Shown here: positions 23,534 to 25,274 of the stretch, piece after piece | Numbering within the stretch: position 1 is the stretch's first letter | Layout of the letters: the number at the start of each line of letters is the position of its first letter | Assembly: GCA_040223615.1 (NCBI GenBank) | Contig: JAVKFY010000012.1 | Span: forward strand, 1-25,274 | Source of the DNA: JAVKFY01 sp040223615 | GTDB taxonomy: Bacteria > Pseudomonadota > Alphaproteobacteria > GCA-2731375 | Direction of reading: 5' to 3' | Length of the DNA stretch: 25,274 nucleotides | Notes under the pieces: generated by a model | What the model was told of the DNA's origin: nothing | The model's input: only the letters and a program-made list of their open reading frames with translations | Database searches by the model: none | Made by a program: the position numbers and the translations under genes

Positions 23534-25274
23534 CTATCGTCGGCTAATTACAGCAAGTGATGCTGCTGTCACTGCCAATTGCGACACAATCGACGAGCCT
23601 TCCTGCAGAAAAGTAAGCAGGCCGAACGGCGCCGGGTCCTTCGGCACCACGATCGACGAGCCGGGCGGGATCTGCACCGGGTTGTAGTTCCAGACCGACA
23701 CCGACAGCGGCTCGGCGACGCCGTTCGGGTACACCACGAAGACCTTGCTCTCGTCCGCCGAGCTCTGGAAGCCGCCGGCCTGGCGGATATAGTCGTCGGC
23801 GCCGGTGCCGGAGATGAACTGCAGCGCGCCCGGGTTCAGCACGTCGCCGACCACGGTCACGAAGCTCGGCCGCTTCGGGATGAACAGCCGGTCGCCTGGT
23901 TCCAACACGACGTCGAGTTCCGGGCGCACCTGCAGCACCGTCGGATCCGACTCGGTGACAACCCGCCCTAGCGCTTCCACGGAGCCAATCTGCGCCGAGA
24001 TCAGCTGCAGGTTGGCCAGCGCGTCGACGGCGATGTCGCCGCGCGAGGCGGCCGCCGCCAGCGCCGAGTTGAGCTCGCGCGCGGCGCGCTTGAAGTCGCG
24101 CTCCTGCGCCTCCTTGACCCGCTCGCGGGTGAACACAGCGCCGTAGGGATAGGCCTGCTGGGTGACGCCGCCGGCGCGCGCGATCACCGTGGACAGGCGC
24201 TCGCCGCGGCGGATGTCGTAGACCCCGGGGCGCACGAACTCGCCCTCCAGCACCACCGGACCCTTGTCGCGGTCGGTGAAGACGGCGTGGAAGCGCAGCA
24301 CGTCGCCGGGGCCGACGAAGACCTGTTCGGCCCCGTTCGTCGCCAGGTCGACCAGGTCGCGGGTGTCGGCGGCCACGCCCTTCAGCGAGTCGGGCACGAC
24401 GTGGCTGATCTCGACGCGGGTCAGGTCGACGTCGCGGGCGAGCCCGCCGGCGACCGCGATCACTGCCGTGACCGCCGTGTTCGGCGTCACCGGATAGCCG
24501 CCCGGCCGGCGCACCGAGCCGGTCACCGCGATGACGTGCTCGACCGCCAGTGGCAGCAGGTCGGGGTAGGTGTCGTAGATCTTCGGGCAGCGGGTCCGCG
24601 CGATGCTGTCGATCGTGTCCTGCGGGTCGATCGTCCGCACCACGCCGCGGAACCGGTCCGGCGACGTCGTGGCCGCGATCGAGCCCAGCACTTCCAGCCC
24701 ACGGCACGGAATAATCTCTGCGAGCACCTCGCTCAACTCGCGTTCCTCGCCGGTAGCTGGGTCGACGGTGACGATCTTGCCCTCGCTGATCAGAACATTA
24801 CCGAGCGTCGTACTTGACTGTTGGCTGGCGTCCAGCGCCGCGCGCTGTTGCGCCAACCGCTGCCGCGCCGCCAGCTCGTCGGCGCGTGGGTTGCCGGTGG
24901 TCGGCAATCTGCCTGACAGCTGTTGCTGCTGTTGTTGCTGCTCCTCGCGCAGTTTGCGCTCCAGCTCCTTCAACGGCTGCCCGCCCGTGGCGACGGTGCG
25001 CAACACGTCGCGCGAGCTGAGATAGGCGACGTCCTCGTTGCCGAGCACGATCAGCCGATCGCCGTCGCGCAAGGTGAAGTCCTGGCGGCCATCCAGCACG
25101 GCATGCAGGTTGACCGGGAACAGCCGCCGCGAGCGGGTCTGCGGGTCGGTGGTCTCCAGCGCCGCGAATAGCAGGTAGGGGTCTTCGCGGAACAGGTTCG
25201 GATCGCCGACCAGCCGCGACAGCGTGGTGGCCTGGGCCAGCGCCCTTTGCCCCGGTACGCGTACGTGACCGGCG
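23534..25274 (-). CDS. polysaccharide export outer-membrane protein, SLBB domains (Wza/KpsD-like), partial
   Basis: The visible 579 residues are the C-terminal part of a large export protein; the N-terminus, with signal and lipobox if any, lies beyond the window edge and the frame is open to it. The fragment contains several SLBB domains: HVIAVTGSVRRPGGYPV near fragment residues 246-262, VVLEGEFVRPGVYDI near 340-354, and TVVGDVLNPGALQF near 473-486. These form the periplasmic rings of Wza-type channels. A charged, glutamine-rich helix with seven consecutive Gln codons (24920-24940) separates the first SLBB-like part from the rest. The C-terminus ends in a short hydrophobic/amphipathic stretch. 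It is larger than enteric Wza and resembles the long forms seen in Alphaproteobacteria. The beta-helix gene follows in the same operon. Confidence 0.9.
   Translation of the reverse strand, partial: AGHVRVPGQRALAQATTLSRLVGDPNLFREDPYLLFAALETTDPQTRSRRLFPVNLHAVLDGRQDFTLRDGDRLIVLGNEDVAYLSSRDVLRTVATGGQPLKELERKLREEQQQQQQQLSGRLPTTGNPRADELAARQRLAQQRAALDASQQSSTTLGNVLISEGKIVTVDPATGEERELSEVLAEIIPCRGLEVLGSIAATTSPDRFRGVVRTIDPQDTIDSIARTRCPKIYDTYPDLLPLAVEHVIAVTGSVRRPGGYPVTPNTAVTAVIAVAGGLARDVDLTRVEISHVVPDSLKGVAADTRDLVDLATNGAEQVFVGPGDVLRFHAVFTDRDKGPVVLEGEFVRPGVYDIRRGERLSTVIARAGGVTQQAYPYGAVFTRERVKEAQERDFKRAARELNSALAAAASRGDIAVDALANLQLISAQIGSVEALGRVVTESDPTVLQVRPELDVVLEPGDRLFIPKRPSFVTVVGDVLNPGALQFISGTGADDYIRQAGGFQSSADESKVFVVYPNGVAEPLSVSVWNYNPVQIPPGSSIVVPKDPAPFGLLTFLQEGSSIVSQLAVTAASLAVISRR

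Noticed and set aside
24920..24940. Run of seven glutamine codons as a possible slippage repeat
   Set aside because: The codons are mixed CAG and CAA and a length change would keep the frame in multiples of three; it is a linker within a coiled segment rather than a phase-variation tract.
1..25274. CRISPR arrays, tRNA or rRNA genes, insertion sequences
   Set aside because: No spaced direct repeats, cloverleaf-like segments, rRNA-like stretches or transposase motifs were seen on either strand.

Overview
This window is a GC-rich stretch of a surface polysaccharide (exopolysaccharide or capsule) biosynthesis locus. Strong G/C preference at third codon positions, frequent GTG/TTG starts, and a large SLBB-type export protein next to a Tat-exported beta-helix protein suggest an alphaproteobacterium, possibly Rhodospirillales-like. 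That placement is an inference from style, not from a marker gene. I see no rRNA, tRNA, CRISPR array or insertion sequence.

Layout. (a) Positions 1-37: the first codons of a minus-strand gene, possibly a secreted calcium-binding-repeat protein. (b) 230-9109: a minus-strand operon of nine genes. In transcription order these are two SAM methyltransferases, two GT2 and two GT4 glycosyltransferases, a Wzz-like chain-length protein, a Wzy-like polymerase and galE. Several junctions are 4-base overlaps (GTGA, TTGA). (c) 9110-9491: a divergent intergenic region with a perfect 12-bp palindrome. (d) 9492-14928: a plus-strand operon with a sulfotransferase, a degenerate sulfotransferase-like paralogue, a GT2, a Wzx-like flippase and an FkbM methyltransferase. 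(e) 14944-19182: a convergent minus-strand operon with a GT4, a GMC oxidoreductase, a methyltransferase-like protein and a hexapeptide acyltransferase. (f) 19437-21846: a plus-strand O-acylation pair (MBOAT plus SGNH-like partner), each broken by one apparent missing base. (g) 21850-25274: a minus-strand pair, a polysaccharide export protein (cut by the window edge) followed by a Tat-exported right-handed beta-helix protein.

Taken together this reads as a Wzx/Wzy-dependent pathway. GalE supplies UDP-galactose-type precursors. Six glycosyltransferases build a lipid-linked repeat unit, and methyl-, sulfo- and acyltransferases decorate it. Wzx flips it, the Wzy-like protein polymerises it under Wzz-like control, and the SLBB protein exports it. 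The beta-helix protein probably trims or modifies the polymer in the periplasm. No initiating phosphoglycosyltransferase and no tyrosine-kinase domain are visible here.

The main unusual points are the two adjacent single-base frameshifts in the acylation pair together with loss of the expected GDS serine, the tandem sulfotransferase pair in which the second copy has lost the PAPS-binding motif, and a methyltransferase-fold protein without a recognisable SAM-binding glycine loop.
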